From Actinophytocola oryzae (GTDB taxonomy: Bacteria; Actinomycetota; Actinomycetes; Mycobacteriales; Pseudonocardiaceae), in assembly GCF_004364325.1 (NCBI RefSeq), contig NZ_SOCP01000003.1:124001-188000 (forward strand): a stretch of 64,000 nt of DNA, in the 5' to 3' direction. A program made the translations under genes and the position numbers. This document shows, piece after piece, positions 16,502-24,625 of this stretch; position 1 is the first letter of the stretch; every line of letters begins with the position of its first letter. Under the pieces are notes generated by a model. That model was given only the letters and a program-made list of their open reading frames with translations, did no database searches and had not been told where the DNA came from.

Positions 16502-17059
16502 GTGACCGACACGCCGTGGGAACCACCACTCGCCGGGACCGAGGTGGAGCACCTGCTCGGGGCACTGGAGCGGCTGCGCACGACGTTCCGCTGGAAGACG
16601 GACGACCTCGACGCGGAGGGGTTGACCACCCGCGTGGGTGCCTCGTCCCTGACGATCGGCGGCCTGCTCAAGCACCTGGCGGTCGTGGAGGACTACACGT
16701 TCACCGTCAAGCTGGCAGGCGAGCCGATCGGCGGTCCGTGGCGGCCCGCCGAGTGGGACGACGAGTTCGAGTGGCCGTTCACGTCGGCCGCGGCCGACAC
16801 ACCGGAGCAGCTGTACGGGTACTGGGACGGGGCGGTGGCCCGCTCACGTGCCCGCCTGGCGAGTGCCCTGGCCGACGGTGGCCTGGACCGGCCGGTGCAC
16901 GTGTCCGGCCCGGACGGCAGGCACGCGAGCCTGCGCCGCCTCGTCTGCGACCTGGTCGAGGAGTACGGCCGCCACACCGGCCACGCCGACCTGCTGCGCG
17001 AGTCCGTCGACGGACGGGTCGGCGAGGACCCACCACCGGGATGGCAACCCAGGAGCTAG
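16502..17059 (+). CDS. DinB/DUF664-like protein (mycothiol-transferase superfamily)
   Basis: 185 aa four-helix-bundle protein. Candidate metal ligands are His in LLKHLAVVEDYTF (first helix pair) and the HTGHADLLRE motif near the C-terminus, matching the His-based metal site of DinB/YfiT proteins, some of which are bacillithiol- or mycothiol-dependent transferases. The start at GTG 16502 is favoured over the in-frame GTG at 16493, because the -10 box TAGGGT overlaps 16493. Substrate unknown. Confidence 0.85.
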   Translation: MTDTPWEPPLAGTEVEHLLGALERLRTTFRWKTDDLDAEGLTTRVGASSLTIGGLLKHLAVVEDYTFTVKLAGEPIGGPWRPAEWDDEFEWPFTSAAADTPEQLYGYWDGAVARSRARLASALADGGLDRPVHVSGPDGRHASLRRLVCDLVEEYGRHTGHADLLRESVDGRVGEDPPPGWQPRS

Positions 17060-17091
17060 CCGCTCCCGCACAGCGGCCTTGGGTCAACGGG

Positions 17092-17116
17092 ACCGCGGGC
17101 CGAGGTCGACCGCGGT
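17092..17116. terminator. Possible bidirectional hairpin between convergent genes
   Basis: ACCGCGG (17092-17098) and CCGCGGT (17110-17116) form a perfect 7-bp stem with an 11-nt loop in the 131-bp gap between the DinB-like gene and the HEAT gene. There is no T-tract on either side, so the terminator call is weak. Confidence 0.3.
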
Positions 17117-17190
17117 TCGGCGATCCGAGGGTGCCGTCCGCGACCGACCGGCCGCAGGCATCGTCTCGGTTCACCACAGCGAATCAGGAA

Positions 17191-17808
17191 CTAGCTGATG
17201 CGCTTCAACGCCTCCGCGGTCAGCGTGGCCGCGGCCTCGCCCGCGGTCGCGGCGCCGTCCGAGGTGATCTTGTCGAACAGTGCCGGGTACTCCGAGATGT
17301 CCTTCTTCGCGCGGCCCGCGTAGTGCAGGAGCGTGTTCGCGGAGTGGTAGCGGACCAGGTACTCGTCGTCCACGACGCCTCGGCCCAGGGCTTCGACCAG
17401 TGCGGGGGTCGGCGCGAACTGGCCGAGGGCCGCGGCGGCGTCGATGCGCACGCCCCAGAACGCGTCCGACGCCAGGACCGACGCGACCGGCCCGGCCCAC
17501 GACTCGTCGCCGGTCACGATGTGCAGGGCCTGGGCCACGCGGACGAGGAACGCCTCCGTGGCGTCGACGGCCGCGGCACGCAGCAGGGTCTCCGCGCCCT
17601 CCGGTGTCATACCCTCCTCCGCGAGGGCGACGATCGACTGCGCCGCGAGGGGGTCCTGCGCCTCGAGTCCGGCGGCCAGCATGCCTGCCACCTCGGCAGG
17701 CTGGGCCGCGGCCAGGCGCGACAGCCGGGTGAAGTCGGGGCCGTCGTGCCACACCATGTAAGGATCACCGAAAACGTCGTTCCGCCAACGGGTCCAGGGA
17801 TCAGCCAT
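17191..17808 (-). CDS. HEAT-repeat-like protein
   Basis: 205 aa, alpha-helical. Repeated helix pairs (LAAQSIVALAEEGM, AETLLRAAAVDATEAFLVRVAQAL, WGVRIDAAAALGQFAPTPALVEALGRGV, YLVRYHSANTLLHYAG) fit a HEAT/armadillo solenoid used for protein binding. The ATG at 17808 (MADPWTRW) is preferred; an ATG at 17829 would add seven residues and deepen the overlap with the divergent gene. The start codon shares bases with that of the LanC-like gene on the other strand (17807-17809). Confidence 0.75.
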   Translation of the reverse strand: MADPWTRWRNDVFGDPYMVWHDGPDFTRLSRLAAAQPAEVAGMLAAGLEAQDPLAAQSIVALAEEGMTPEGAETLLRAAAVDATEAFLVRVAQALHIVTGDESWAGPVASVLASDAFWGVRIDAAAALGQFAPTPALVEALGRGVVDDEYLVRYHSANTLLHYAGRAKKDISEYPALFDKITSDGAATAGEAAATLTAEALKRIS

Positions 17809-19126
17809 GAGCGCCTCGCACCACGTCAACAGTACTCAGCACCGGGACACCGCCGAAGCCGCCTGGCGGTGGGTGCTCGCGCAGATCCGCTGGAACGACG
17901 GACCGTCGATCCCGGAGTCGGTGCCCGGGCCGGAGCTGGATCCCGCCTACCGCAACGGTTTCCACATGGGAGTCGGCGGCCTGGCCTACGTGCTGGCGGA
18001 GATCGCGCACTGCCGCGAGTGGACGGTCGAGGAGACCGACCTGGCCAACGCCATCGCGGACCAGCTGACCACCGGGACTCCCGACGAGACCAGCTACACC
18101 TTCTTCGACGGCCTCGTCAGCACGATCGGCGTCCTCACCGCGCTCGACGCGCCCGGCACGCGGGCGGCCGTGCTGCGCCTGAACCAGCTCGCGACCCCGA
18201 CCGGCTGGGTCCAGTCCGACTTCGAGCCTGCCGACCTCCTGCCGGACGCGCGGTTCAACGACGTCACCCTCGGCACGGCAGGCGTGCTGCTCGCCGCCGT
18301 GTGGGCCCACCGCAACGGCGTGTCCGAGGCCCGCGAGCTGGCCGAGTCGGCCGCCGCCGTGCTCGTCGACGAGATGGAGACCCTGCCGACGGGCGTCAAC
18401 TGGCCGTTCGTGCCGGAGCGTTACCTGACCAGGGCGCGGCGGGACATGCCCAACTTCTCCCACGGCCTGTCCGGCATCGCGTCGGCGCTGGCGGTCGCGG
18501 GCGCCGAGCTCGGCCGCCCCGACCTGACCGCTCTGGCAACGCGGGGCGCCGAGCACCTGGTCACGCTCGGCACACTGGACGGCGCGGGTTTCGCCGTGCC
18601 GCACTACGTGCCGCGCGACGACATCGACGCGGACGAGTTCACGCACAACTGGTGCCACGGCGGTGCGGGCACGTCGCTGCTGTTCTCGGCCCTGCACCGG
18701 GCGGGTGTCGCGGAGGTGGCGGGGGACGCGCCGCTGACGTGGCACCGCCGGTGCCTGCACGGTGTCCGCGCGTCGGGCCTGCCCGCGCGGCGGTACCCGG
18801 GTTTCTGGGACAACGACGGCCGCTGCTGCGGGACCGCCGGGGTGGCCGACATCTTCCTCAGCTCGTGGCAGCGGTCGGGTGATCCCGACGACCTGGCGTT
18901 CGCGCTGCTGCTGGCCGACACCCTGGTCGAGCGGGCGGTCGTGTCGGGTCCGCACGCGTACTGGCGGTTCACCGAGCACCGCGACGCCGAGCCGTTGCTG
19001 CCGCCCGGCGTCGGCTGGGGGCAGGGCGCGGCCGGCATCGCGGCGTACCTGTTCCGCGTGAGCCGCCTGGACCGGGACGCCGCGGTGGTCGCGCGGATGG
19101 ACTCGTGGTGGACCACCGACCGGTGA
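17807..19126 (+). CDS. LanC-like protein with CCG zinc motif (orphan)
   Basis: 439 aa alpha-alpha toroid related to lanthionine cyclases. Putative zinc ligands are C283 in NWCHGGAGT and C340-C341 in GRCCGTAGVAD, a three-cysteine (CCG) set rather than the usual C-C-H. In LanC enzymes this zinc activates the peptide Cys thiol. Repeated glycine-rich turns (MGVGGLAYVLAE, SHGLSGIASALA, GWGQGAAGIAAYL) mark the barrel. AGGGA precedes the ATG. No dehydratase (LanB/LanM/LanKC) is visible, so a stand-alone role is as likely as RiPP maturation. Divergent start codons overlap with the HEAT gene. Confidence 0.88.
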   Translation: MSASHHVNSTQHRDTAEAAWRWVLAQIRWNDGPSIPESVPGPELDPAYRNGFHMGVGGLAYVLAEIAHCREWTVEETDLANAIADQLTTGTPDETSYTFFDGLVSTIGVLTALDAPGTRAAVLRLNQLATPTGWVQSDFEPADLLPDARFNDVTLGTAGVLLAAVWAHRNGVSEARELAESAAAVLVDEMETLPTGVNWPFVPERYLTRARRDMPNFSHGLSGIASALAVAGAELGRPDLTALATRGAEHLVTLGTLDGAGFAVPHYVPRDDIDADEFTHNWCHGGAGTSLLFSALHRAGVAEVAGDAPLTWHRRCLHGVRASGLPARRYPGFWDNDGRCCGTAGVADIFLSSWQRSGDPDDLAFALLLADTLVERAVVSGPHAYWRFTEHRDAEPLLPPGVGWGQGAAGIAAYLFRVSRLDRDAAVVARMDSWWTTDR

Positions 19127-19393
19127 CCGGCCAGGGCGCGGCCGGGCATGGTTCCGCCCACAGCGAACGCATGGTCGCAGGGGTCCGTCCGCCGTGGTCG
19201 GGTCCCCCGAGGGTCTTACCACGATCAGGTGACGGCACCGGGTTCTGGTGCAGCCGGAATCTCCGACCGGGAGCGGATGGCACGGCGGGGCAGAACGGGC
19301 ATCGTGGTGGTCGGGGAGGGAGACGGCCACGACGTCTGGGGCCTCGAGGGGTGGTCCCAGCCGTCGTGACCGTCGTGTCCACAGTGGAGGGCG

Positions 19394-20584
19394 TCAGCTC
19401 CGTGCGGTGCGCGTGAACCCGACCTTGAACATCTGGCCGGGCAGGTCGTTCACCACGTACCACTCACCGTCACGGTCGACACCGAACGAGGTCACCTGAG
19501 TGGGGAACTCGCCGATCGTGCCGTTCGTGTACGTGCCGTTCGGGTTGGCCCGCACGGCCCACGCGGTGTTCGAGCAGTAGTCGGTCGCCACGTACGTGCC
19601 GCCGACGAGGCTCGCGTACTGCCTGCCCCGGTAGACCATGCCGCCGATGACCGCACAGCCCTGGACCGACGACTGGTACTCGAACACCGGGTCGGTGTAG
19701 GTCTTGGTGGGGTCGCAGCGGTCCGGGTTGAACACGGTCGTGCCCTCGCGGCAGGACCAGCCGAGGTTCGCGCCACCCTGGTTGCGCCTGAGGTGGTCGA
19801 CCTCCTCGCGCGTGCCCTGGCCGACATCGCCGATCCACAGCGAGCCGTCGAGCTTGTCGAAGGAGAAGCGCCACGGGTTGCGGCCGCCGTAGACCCAGAT
19901 CTCGGGCCGCGCGCCCGCCACGCCGACGAACGGGTTGTCGCGCGGCACGCAGTAGGGCAGGGCACCGCAGGTCCGGTTGACGTCGATGCGCAGGATCTTG
20001 CCGAGCAGCGTGGAAAGGCTCTGGCCGCTCCCGAACGGGTCGGCGGCGTTGCCGCCGTCGCCGAGCGACCAGTACAGGTAGCCGTCGGCGCCGAAGGCGA
20101 GCTGGCCGCCGTTGTGGTTGGAGAACTCCGCGTGCGGCTGGGTCAGCAGGACCCTCTCGGAGGCCGGGTTGCCGAGCTGGATGCGCGAGAGCGTGAGCGT
20201 GCCGGAAGGCAGGCTCGTGTAGGCGATGTACACCAGTCTGGTCGCGGTGAAGTTGGGCGCCGGGACGATGCCGAGCAACCCGCGCTCGTTGCCGCTGATG
20301 TCGACGCGGTCGCGGATGTCGAGCACCGGGTCGGCGGCGAGGCCGGTGGTGGGGTGGTAGGCACGCACGGTGCCCTGCTTCTCGACGACGAGCATGCGTC
20401 CGTCGGGCAGCCCGGCGAGCGCGACGGGTCGCTGCAGGCCGAAGGGCACGAGCTGGGTCGTGGTGACCGTGATCTGGTCGAGGGGCACCGGTCCCACCGC
20501 GGCGGCCGGTCCGGGGGTGGACAGGGAAAGAGCGAGGGCGCCGACTGCGATGGCACCCGACAGGCGACGACGGTGTCGCGGCAT
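19394..20584 (-). CDS. Secreted PQQ-dependent sugar dehydrogenase family protein
   Basis: 396 aa. Signal peptide residues 1-28 (LSGAIAVGALALSLS ... PAAA). The body is a six-bladed propeller of the soluble aldose/sorbosone dehydrogenase family: GLPDGRMLVVEKQG, GNERGLLGIVPAP, SNHNGGQLAFGADGYLYWSLGDGG, LLGKILRIDVNR, GGRNPWRFSFD. These stretches surround the PQQ and calcium site in characterised members; the cofactor is inferred. The ATG at 20584 has GAGGAG upstream. A perfect TGGGAGCGCTCCCA operator 43 bp upstream implies control by a CebR-like LacI regulator. Confidence 0.88.
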   Translation of the reverse strand: MPRHRRRLSGAIAVGALALSLSTPGPAAAVGPVPLDQITVTTTQLVPFGLQRPVALAGLPDGRMLVVEKQGTVRAYHPTTGLAADPVLDIRDRVDISGNERGLLGIVPAPNFTATRLVYIAYTSLPSGTLTLSRIQLGNPASERVLLTQPHAEFSNHNGGQLAFGADGYLYWSLGDGGNAADPFGSGQSLSTLLGKILRIDVNRTCGALPYCVPRDNPFVGVAGARPEIWVYGGRNPWRFSFDKLDGSLWIGDVGQGTREEVDHLRRNQGGANLGWSCREGTTVFNPDRCDPTKTYTDPVFEYQSSVQGCAVIGGMVYRGRQYASLVGGTYVATDYCSNTAWAVRANPNGTYTNGTIGEFPTQVTSFGVDRDGEWYVVNDLPGQMFKVGFTRTARS

Positions 20585-20626
20585 ACCGAACTCCTCGGAA
20601 TGGCAGGAACATACCGGAGGTCTTTC

Positions 20627-20640
20627 TGGGAGCGCTCCCA
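20627..20640. promoter_or_regulatory. CebR/LacI-type operator
   Basis: Perfect 14-bp palindrome TGGGAGCGCTCCCA, the operator type of actinobacterial CebR regulators of glycoside use. On the minus strand a -10-like TATGGT lies immediately upstream (20646-20641), so the operator would cover the transcription start of the sugar dehydrogenase gene. Confidence 0.75.
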
Positions 20641-20814
20641 AACCATACCGCCTCGTATTCGACCATGGCCAGTGCGCGACCGGGACTGGCGGCGCGGGCG
20701 CGTCCGAGCTGGTCAGCACCTCCCGGCGGCCCTCAAAGCCGCCCGAACGGGCAGGGGTCGAGGGGGTGTCGCGGCGTTCAATGAGCGGGACCCGGTGAGC
20801 GAGAGGTACAGGAC

Positions 20815-20934
20815 ATGACGGAGAACGAGGCGCAGGAGGCGCGCGCCGAGCTACGTGGCGTGCAGTTCGAGGAGACGGACGAGCAGATCGAGGTCGTCGA
20901 CGTCGAGGAGATGACCGAGGAGGAGTTGGCATGA
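20815..20934 (+). CDS. Acidic 39-aa peptide, translationally coupled
   Basis: The peptide begins MTENEAQEARAELRG and ends VEEMTEEELA, with about 15 Glu/Asp residues and no Cys. GAGAGG lies 6-9 nt before the ATG and the stop overlaps the next ATG as ATGA, so translation is credible. The C-terminal MTEEELA recalls the ELSEEEL-type end of double-glycine RiPP leaders, but the frame stops before any GG and there is no core. It could be a leader-like or chaperone-like peptide acting in trans. That is speculation. Confidence 0.6.
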   Translation: MTENEAQEARAELRGVQFEETDEQIEVVDVEEMTEEELA

Positions 20935-21461
20935 CTGGGGCACTGGCGAAGGTCACCGCGGTGACCAACGCGATCAAGGAGGCCTGGTGGCTCGTCGAGA
21001 AGAGCGAGTCCGTGGTCAACGTGCAGGCGGACCAGGCCAACGCGGTGCCGGAGGGGTCGAACTGGACCACCGACCTGTCCGAGGCGGCAGGCCCGAACTA
21101 CAAGGACGTCACCTACCGAAGCTCCTGGTACATCTGGAACCCGTTCGGTGAGGACCACGAGTCGAACACCACCATCACGATGCGGGTGTTCTGGATGTAC
21201 GGCGCCAAGTACCGGGGCGGCGGCGCGTTCATCCCGACCGCGTGGGTGGACATCGTGCACCTGGACCCCGGCTACAACAACGACATCGACATCCACGTGA
21301 CCGCGGGCCAACCGTCGAACGTGGGCACCGAGACCGCCCCGATCGCCGCGCTGCCCCTGAGCATCACGGTGAAGGAGGACTCGATGATCCCCGGCCAGGA
21401 CAACCAGGAGACCTACACCGTCATGCTGTACGGCACGGGCCACGGCCAGGTCTACGGCTGA
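20931..21461 (+). CDS. Hypothetical protein, probable beta-rich, coupled to acidic peptide
   Basis: 176 aa, not recognised. It begins with an amphipathic helix (AVTNAIKEAWWLVEKSES), then is rich in aromatic and beta-prone segments (NYKDVTYRSSWYIWNPFG, TTITMRVFWMYGAKYRGGGAF, AWVDIVHLDPGYNNDIDIHV, SITVKEDSM, TYTVMLYGTGHG). No signal peptide, membrane segment or Cys. The composition suggests a beta-sandwich, possibly a lipid- or carbohydrate-binding fold. It overlaps the acidic-peptide gene by ATGA, so the two products probably function together. Its stop is followed by a perfect 20-bp inverted repeat. Confidence 0.65.
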   Translation: MTGALAKVTAVTNAIKEAWWLVEKSESVVNVQADQANAVPEGSNWTTDLSEAAGPNYKDVTYRSSWYIWNPFGEDHESNTTITMRVFWMYGAKYRGGGAFIPTAWVDIVHLDPGYNNDIDIHVTAGQPSNVGTETAPIAALPLSITVKEDSMIPGQDNQETYTVMLYGTGHGQVYG

Positions 21462-21470
21462 AGCGCCCGC

Positions 21471-21529
21471 GACGCACTGAAGGACTCCTTCCTGACGCCC
21501 AGCGTTACGAAGGAGTCCTTCAGTGCGTC
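21471..21529. terminator. Perfect 20-bp inverted repeat between convergent genes (repeat-family member)
   Basis: Left arm 21471-21490 and right arm 21510-21529 are perfect reverse complements, with a 19-nt loop carrying the GCGTTACG core of the 30-bp repeat family. It lies between the convergent unknown gene and the MFS gene, and its last base is in the MFS stop codon. The stem could terminate transcription in both directions, though no T-tract is present. Confidence 0.7.
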
Positions 21530-23592
21530 TAGCCGGCGGCCACGGCCACCGGGCGGGTGCCGATCGTGTCGTCCTCGGAGAGGATTCGGCGGGCTATGGT
21601 GGCCACGGCCTCGCGGAGGTCGGTCTCCGGTTGGCGGCCGAGGTCCTGTTCCACCTGTCGCTCCAGCCAGCCTGCCCATGCCTCGCGGATCAGTTCCGCC
21701 TCCTGGTGGCCGGTCTCCGTGTGCTCGTACGTCCACCCCTCCCGCCTCAGGTACCCGTCGGCGACCATCCGGTCGAACACCGGGGCCAGCACCTCCGGCG
21801 GCACCCGTCGCCGCAGCGCTACCTGCTCCAGGTCCGCCGTGCCGAACCGGCGCGTGGCCACCTCCACCTGGATCACCGTCCACGCCCCCGCCACATCCAG
21901 CCGCGTGCCGGACTCGGCCACGAGGCGCCGCAGCGCGTCCGACTCCGTCGCGGCCAGGATGCGCCCCACCGCCGCCTCCAGCGCCCGCTTCGAGTCCGCA
22001 CCGGTCGGCGAACCGAAGCCCTCACCCATGTCCGTCGAGCTGAGTCGGGCACTGTCGCGCAGCCGCACCTGTTTCAGGAACAACGCCACCACGAAACCCA
22101 GCAGCGCCATGGGGATGGTCCACATGAACACGGTCTGCAGCGCATCCGCGTACGCCTGGACCAGCGGCTCGCGGGTGGCCACCGGCAACGCGTGCAGGCG
22201 TTGCGGGCTCTGGGCGGCCGCCTCGATCACCCGTGGGTCGGCCGCGCCCGTCCGGACGGCGGCAACCACTGCCGACGTCAGGTCCGGGGTCAGCGCGTTC
22301 GTGTAGATGGTGCCGAACACGGCCGTGCCGAACGCCCCACCCAGGGTCCGGAAGAACGTCACCCCGGACGTCGCGGTCCCCAGGTCCGCGTAGTCCACGG
22401 TGTTCTGCACCGCGATCGTCAGCACCTGCATGCACAGCCCCAGCCCCAGCCCGAGCACCAGCATGTACAGCGACGACACCCACGCGCTCGTGTGCTGGTC
22501 CATCCGCGACAGCAGGAACAGCCCGAACGCCATCACGAGCGACCCCACGATCGGGAAGTACCGGTACCGGCCGGTCCTGCTGATCACGTTGCCGCTGAAG
22601 ATCGACGCGATCAGCAACCCCACCACGAGCGGCAGCGTGCGCACGCCCGCGAGCGTCGCCGAGTCGCCGTCCACGTACTGCAGGAAGCTCGGCAGGAACA
22701 CCATCGCGCCGAGCATCGCGAAGCCGACGATGAAGCTGAGCAGCGAGCACACCGCGAACACCGGATTGCGGAACAGGCGCATCGGCAGCATCGGCTCCGC
22801 GGCACGGGTCTCGACCCAGCAGAACAACGCGAGCGCGACGGCACCGCCCGCGAACAGCCCGATGATCACCGACGAGCCCCACGGGTACTCGCTGCCGCCC
22901 CAGCTCGTCGCCAGGACCAGCGCGCTCGACCCGACCGCGACCAGGCCGATGCCGAGGTAGTCGATGACGACCTTGGCCGCCGACCGCACCACCGGGATCG
23001 TCCGCGCCGCCAGGACGACCACGATGATCGCGATCGGCACGTTGACGTAGAACGCCCACCGCCACGACAGGTGGTCGGTGAACAACCCGCCGAGCAGCGG
23101 GCCGATCACCGTCGCCACGCCGAACACCGCACCCATCGCACCCTGGTACTTGCCGCGCTCCCGCAGCGGGATGACGTCCGCGATCAACGCCATCGCCGTG
23201 ACGAGCAGGCCGCCCGCGCCGACGCCCTGCAGGCCGCGCCAGATGACGAGCAGGGTCATGTTCGTCGCCGTGCCGCACAGGAACGAGCCGGTGATGAAGA
23301 TGGCCGTGGACAGCTGGAAGACGAGCTTGCGGCCGAACAGGTCACCGAACTTGCCCGCGAGCGCCGTCGCGACGGTCTCGGCGAGCAGGTAGGCCGTCGC
23401 CACCCACGACATGTGTGCCGCGCCACCGAGGTCGGACACGATCGTCGGCAGTGCCGTGCCGACGATCGTCTGGTCGAGTGCCGCGAGCAGCATGCCCAGC
23501 ATGATCGTCACGAAGACGATGTTCCGTCGCCGGTTGTCCAGCATCGGCGGGGCCGGGTCGCTCTTGACCTGCGAGATGTCGGTGGTGGTCAC
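21529..23592 (-). CDS. DHA2-family MFS multidrug exporter with C-terminal cytoplasmic domain
   Basis: About 687 aa with 14 predicted membrane helices (residues about 20-500). Drug:H+ antiporter motifs are visible: [13 protein letters not shown] (D1), [10 protein letters not shown] (motif A), [11 protein letters not shown] (motif B), GPLLGGL (motif C). After the last helix a soluble stretch of about 170 residues (from [11 protein letters not shown] to EDDTIG) looks like a winged-helix/MarR-like domain: [32 protein letters not shown]. The GTG at 23592 was chosen; an ATG at 23637 would add 15 residues without membrane-protein character. Substrate unknown. Confidence 0.88.
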   Translation of the reverse strand: MTTTDISQVKSDPAPPMLDNRRRNIVFVTIMLGMLLAALDQTIVGTALPTIVSDLGGAAHMSWVATAYLLAETVATALAGKFGDLFGRKLVFQLSTAIFITGSFLCGTATNMTLLVIWRGLQGVGAGGLLVTAMALIADVIPLRERGKYQGAMGAVFGVATVIGPLLGGLFTDHLSWRWAFYVNVPIAIIVVVLAARTIPVVRSAAKVVIDYLGIGLVAVGSSALVLATSWGGSEYPWGSSVIIGLFAGGAVALALFCWVETRAAEPMLPMRLFRNPVFAVCSLLSFIVGFAMLGAMVFLPSFLQYVDGDSATLAGVRTLPLVVGLLIASIFSGNVISRTGRYRYFPIVGSLVMAFGLFLLSRMDQHTSAWVSSLYMLVLGLGLGLCMQVLTIAVQNTVDYADLGTATSGVTFFRTLGGAFGTAVFGTIYTNALTPDLTSAVVAAVRTGAADPRVIEAAAQSPQRLHALPVATREPLVQAYADALQTVFMWTIPMALLGFVVALFLKQVRLRDSARLSSTDMGEGFGSPTGADSKRALEAAVGRILAATESDALRRLVAESGTRLDVAGAWTVIQVEVATRRFGTADLEQVALRRRVPPEVLAPVFDRMVADGYLRREGWTYEHTETGHQEAELIREAWAGWLERQVEQDLGRQPETDLREAVATIARRILSEDDTIGTRPVAVAAG

Positions 23593-23647
23593 GGCCCAAC
23601 CATCACACCGCGGGGACGCGCCCGCATTCCGAGTCACCCGGGTGAGG

Positions 23648-24625
23648 TCAGGTCACCGTCCAGATCCTCGCCACGGTCCGGCCGAAGGACGGGGAGAAGC
23701 TGATCCGGTCGACCTCGAAGTCGGTGGGGACCTGGAAGTAGATCGTCCACTTCGCCTCCGCGCCCGGGGGCAGCGGTCCCTCCCGGTCCGCGAACGCGCC
23801 GTAGACGTGCGAGGTGTACGCCTCGTCCTGTGCGTTGTGGACGGCGAAGATGCGCAGGTCGGCGTCGCTCTGCTCGTCCTCGTAGGCGGCCCTGCCCTCG
23901 TTGCGGACGGTGAGGTCGACGGCCAGCAGGCGGCGGTCCTCCTCGGCGTAGACCTGGCCGCGCGGCTCGACGGGGTCGGTGACCTTCGTCGGCGTCACCG
24001 CCAGGCGGAACTCGTCGCCGTCGGACGTGCCCTCGACCTCCTGCCCGGTGCCCAGCGGCTTCGTCGCGGGGCCGTTCCTCCTGGGGGGCGGCTTCGGTGC
24101 CTCCTTCACGGCCTGACCCGCGGTCTTCCAGGTCAGCACCTCGTCGTCCGGGCCGAACCCGCCGGTGAACTCGACCTCGTCGACGGTGACGTCCTCGGGG
24201 ATCTCGGCGGTGGTGAACCCGACCATGCTCTGCCTCGGCGAGAGGCGCAGCTGGTCGAACATCGCGCCCGCCGAGGTTTCGAGTAGCGAGTCGTCATAGG
24301 TCGTGCCATTGTTGCCGACGAAATGCGTCGTCCCGACCGGGCCGATCAGGATGTCCTCGGCGTCGACGTTGGTCACCAGCCACCGCACGGCGACGAGCCG
24401 CGTGCCCTCCTCGGGCTCGGAGCTGTACTCGCTCTCCCGGTAGACCGGCGCGGGGTCGACCAGTGCCAGCGGTGTCACGTCGAGGTTCCCCCGGACGTCG
24501 GAGGTCTGCGTGACGCCCACGACCTGCTCCGGCGTCGCCTCACCGGCGACCGCCGAGGCACACCCGGAAACCGCGCACAGGACCAATGCCAGCAGTGCCA
24601 CCCACCGCCGCGCCGCCACGGTCAC
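23648..24625 (-). CDS. Lipoprotein of unknown function (DUF4352-like)
   Basis: About 325 aa. Signal peptide with lipobox AVSGC (lipid Cys near residue 22). Two similar beta domains follow: one with [22 protein letters not shown] and one with [21 protein letters not shown], each typical of DUF4352-like immunoglobulin folds in exported proteins; the second ends in a [17 protein letters not shown] motif. The GTG at 24625 overlaps the TGA of the oxidoreductase gene (GTGA) and is preferred to the in-frame GTG at 24631. Probably attached to the outer face of the membrane. Function unknown. Confidence 0.8.
   Translation of the reverse strand: MTVAARRWVALLALVLCAVSGCASAVAGEATPEQVVGVTQTSDVRGNLDVTPLALVDPAPVYRESEYSSEPEEGTRLVAVRWLVTNVDAEDILIGPVGTTHFVGNNGTTYDDSLLETSAGAMFDQLRLSPRQSMVGFTTAEIPEDVTVDEVEFTGGFGPDDEVLTWKTAGQAVKEAPKPPPRRNGPATKPLGTGQEVEGTSDGDEFRLAVTPTKVTDPVEPRGQVYAEEDRRLLAVDLTVRNEGRAAYEDEQSDADLRIFAVHNAQDEAYTSHVYGAFADREGPLPPGAEAKWTIYFQVPTDFEVDRISFSPSFGRTVARIWTVT

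Noticed and set aside
17807..21461. Lanthipeptide gene cluster
   Set aside because: Only a LanC-like protein is present. There is no dehydratase and no precursor with Ser/Thr/Cys core; the 39-aa peptide lacks Cys.
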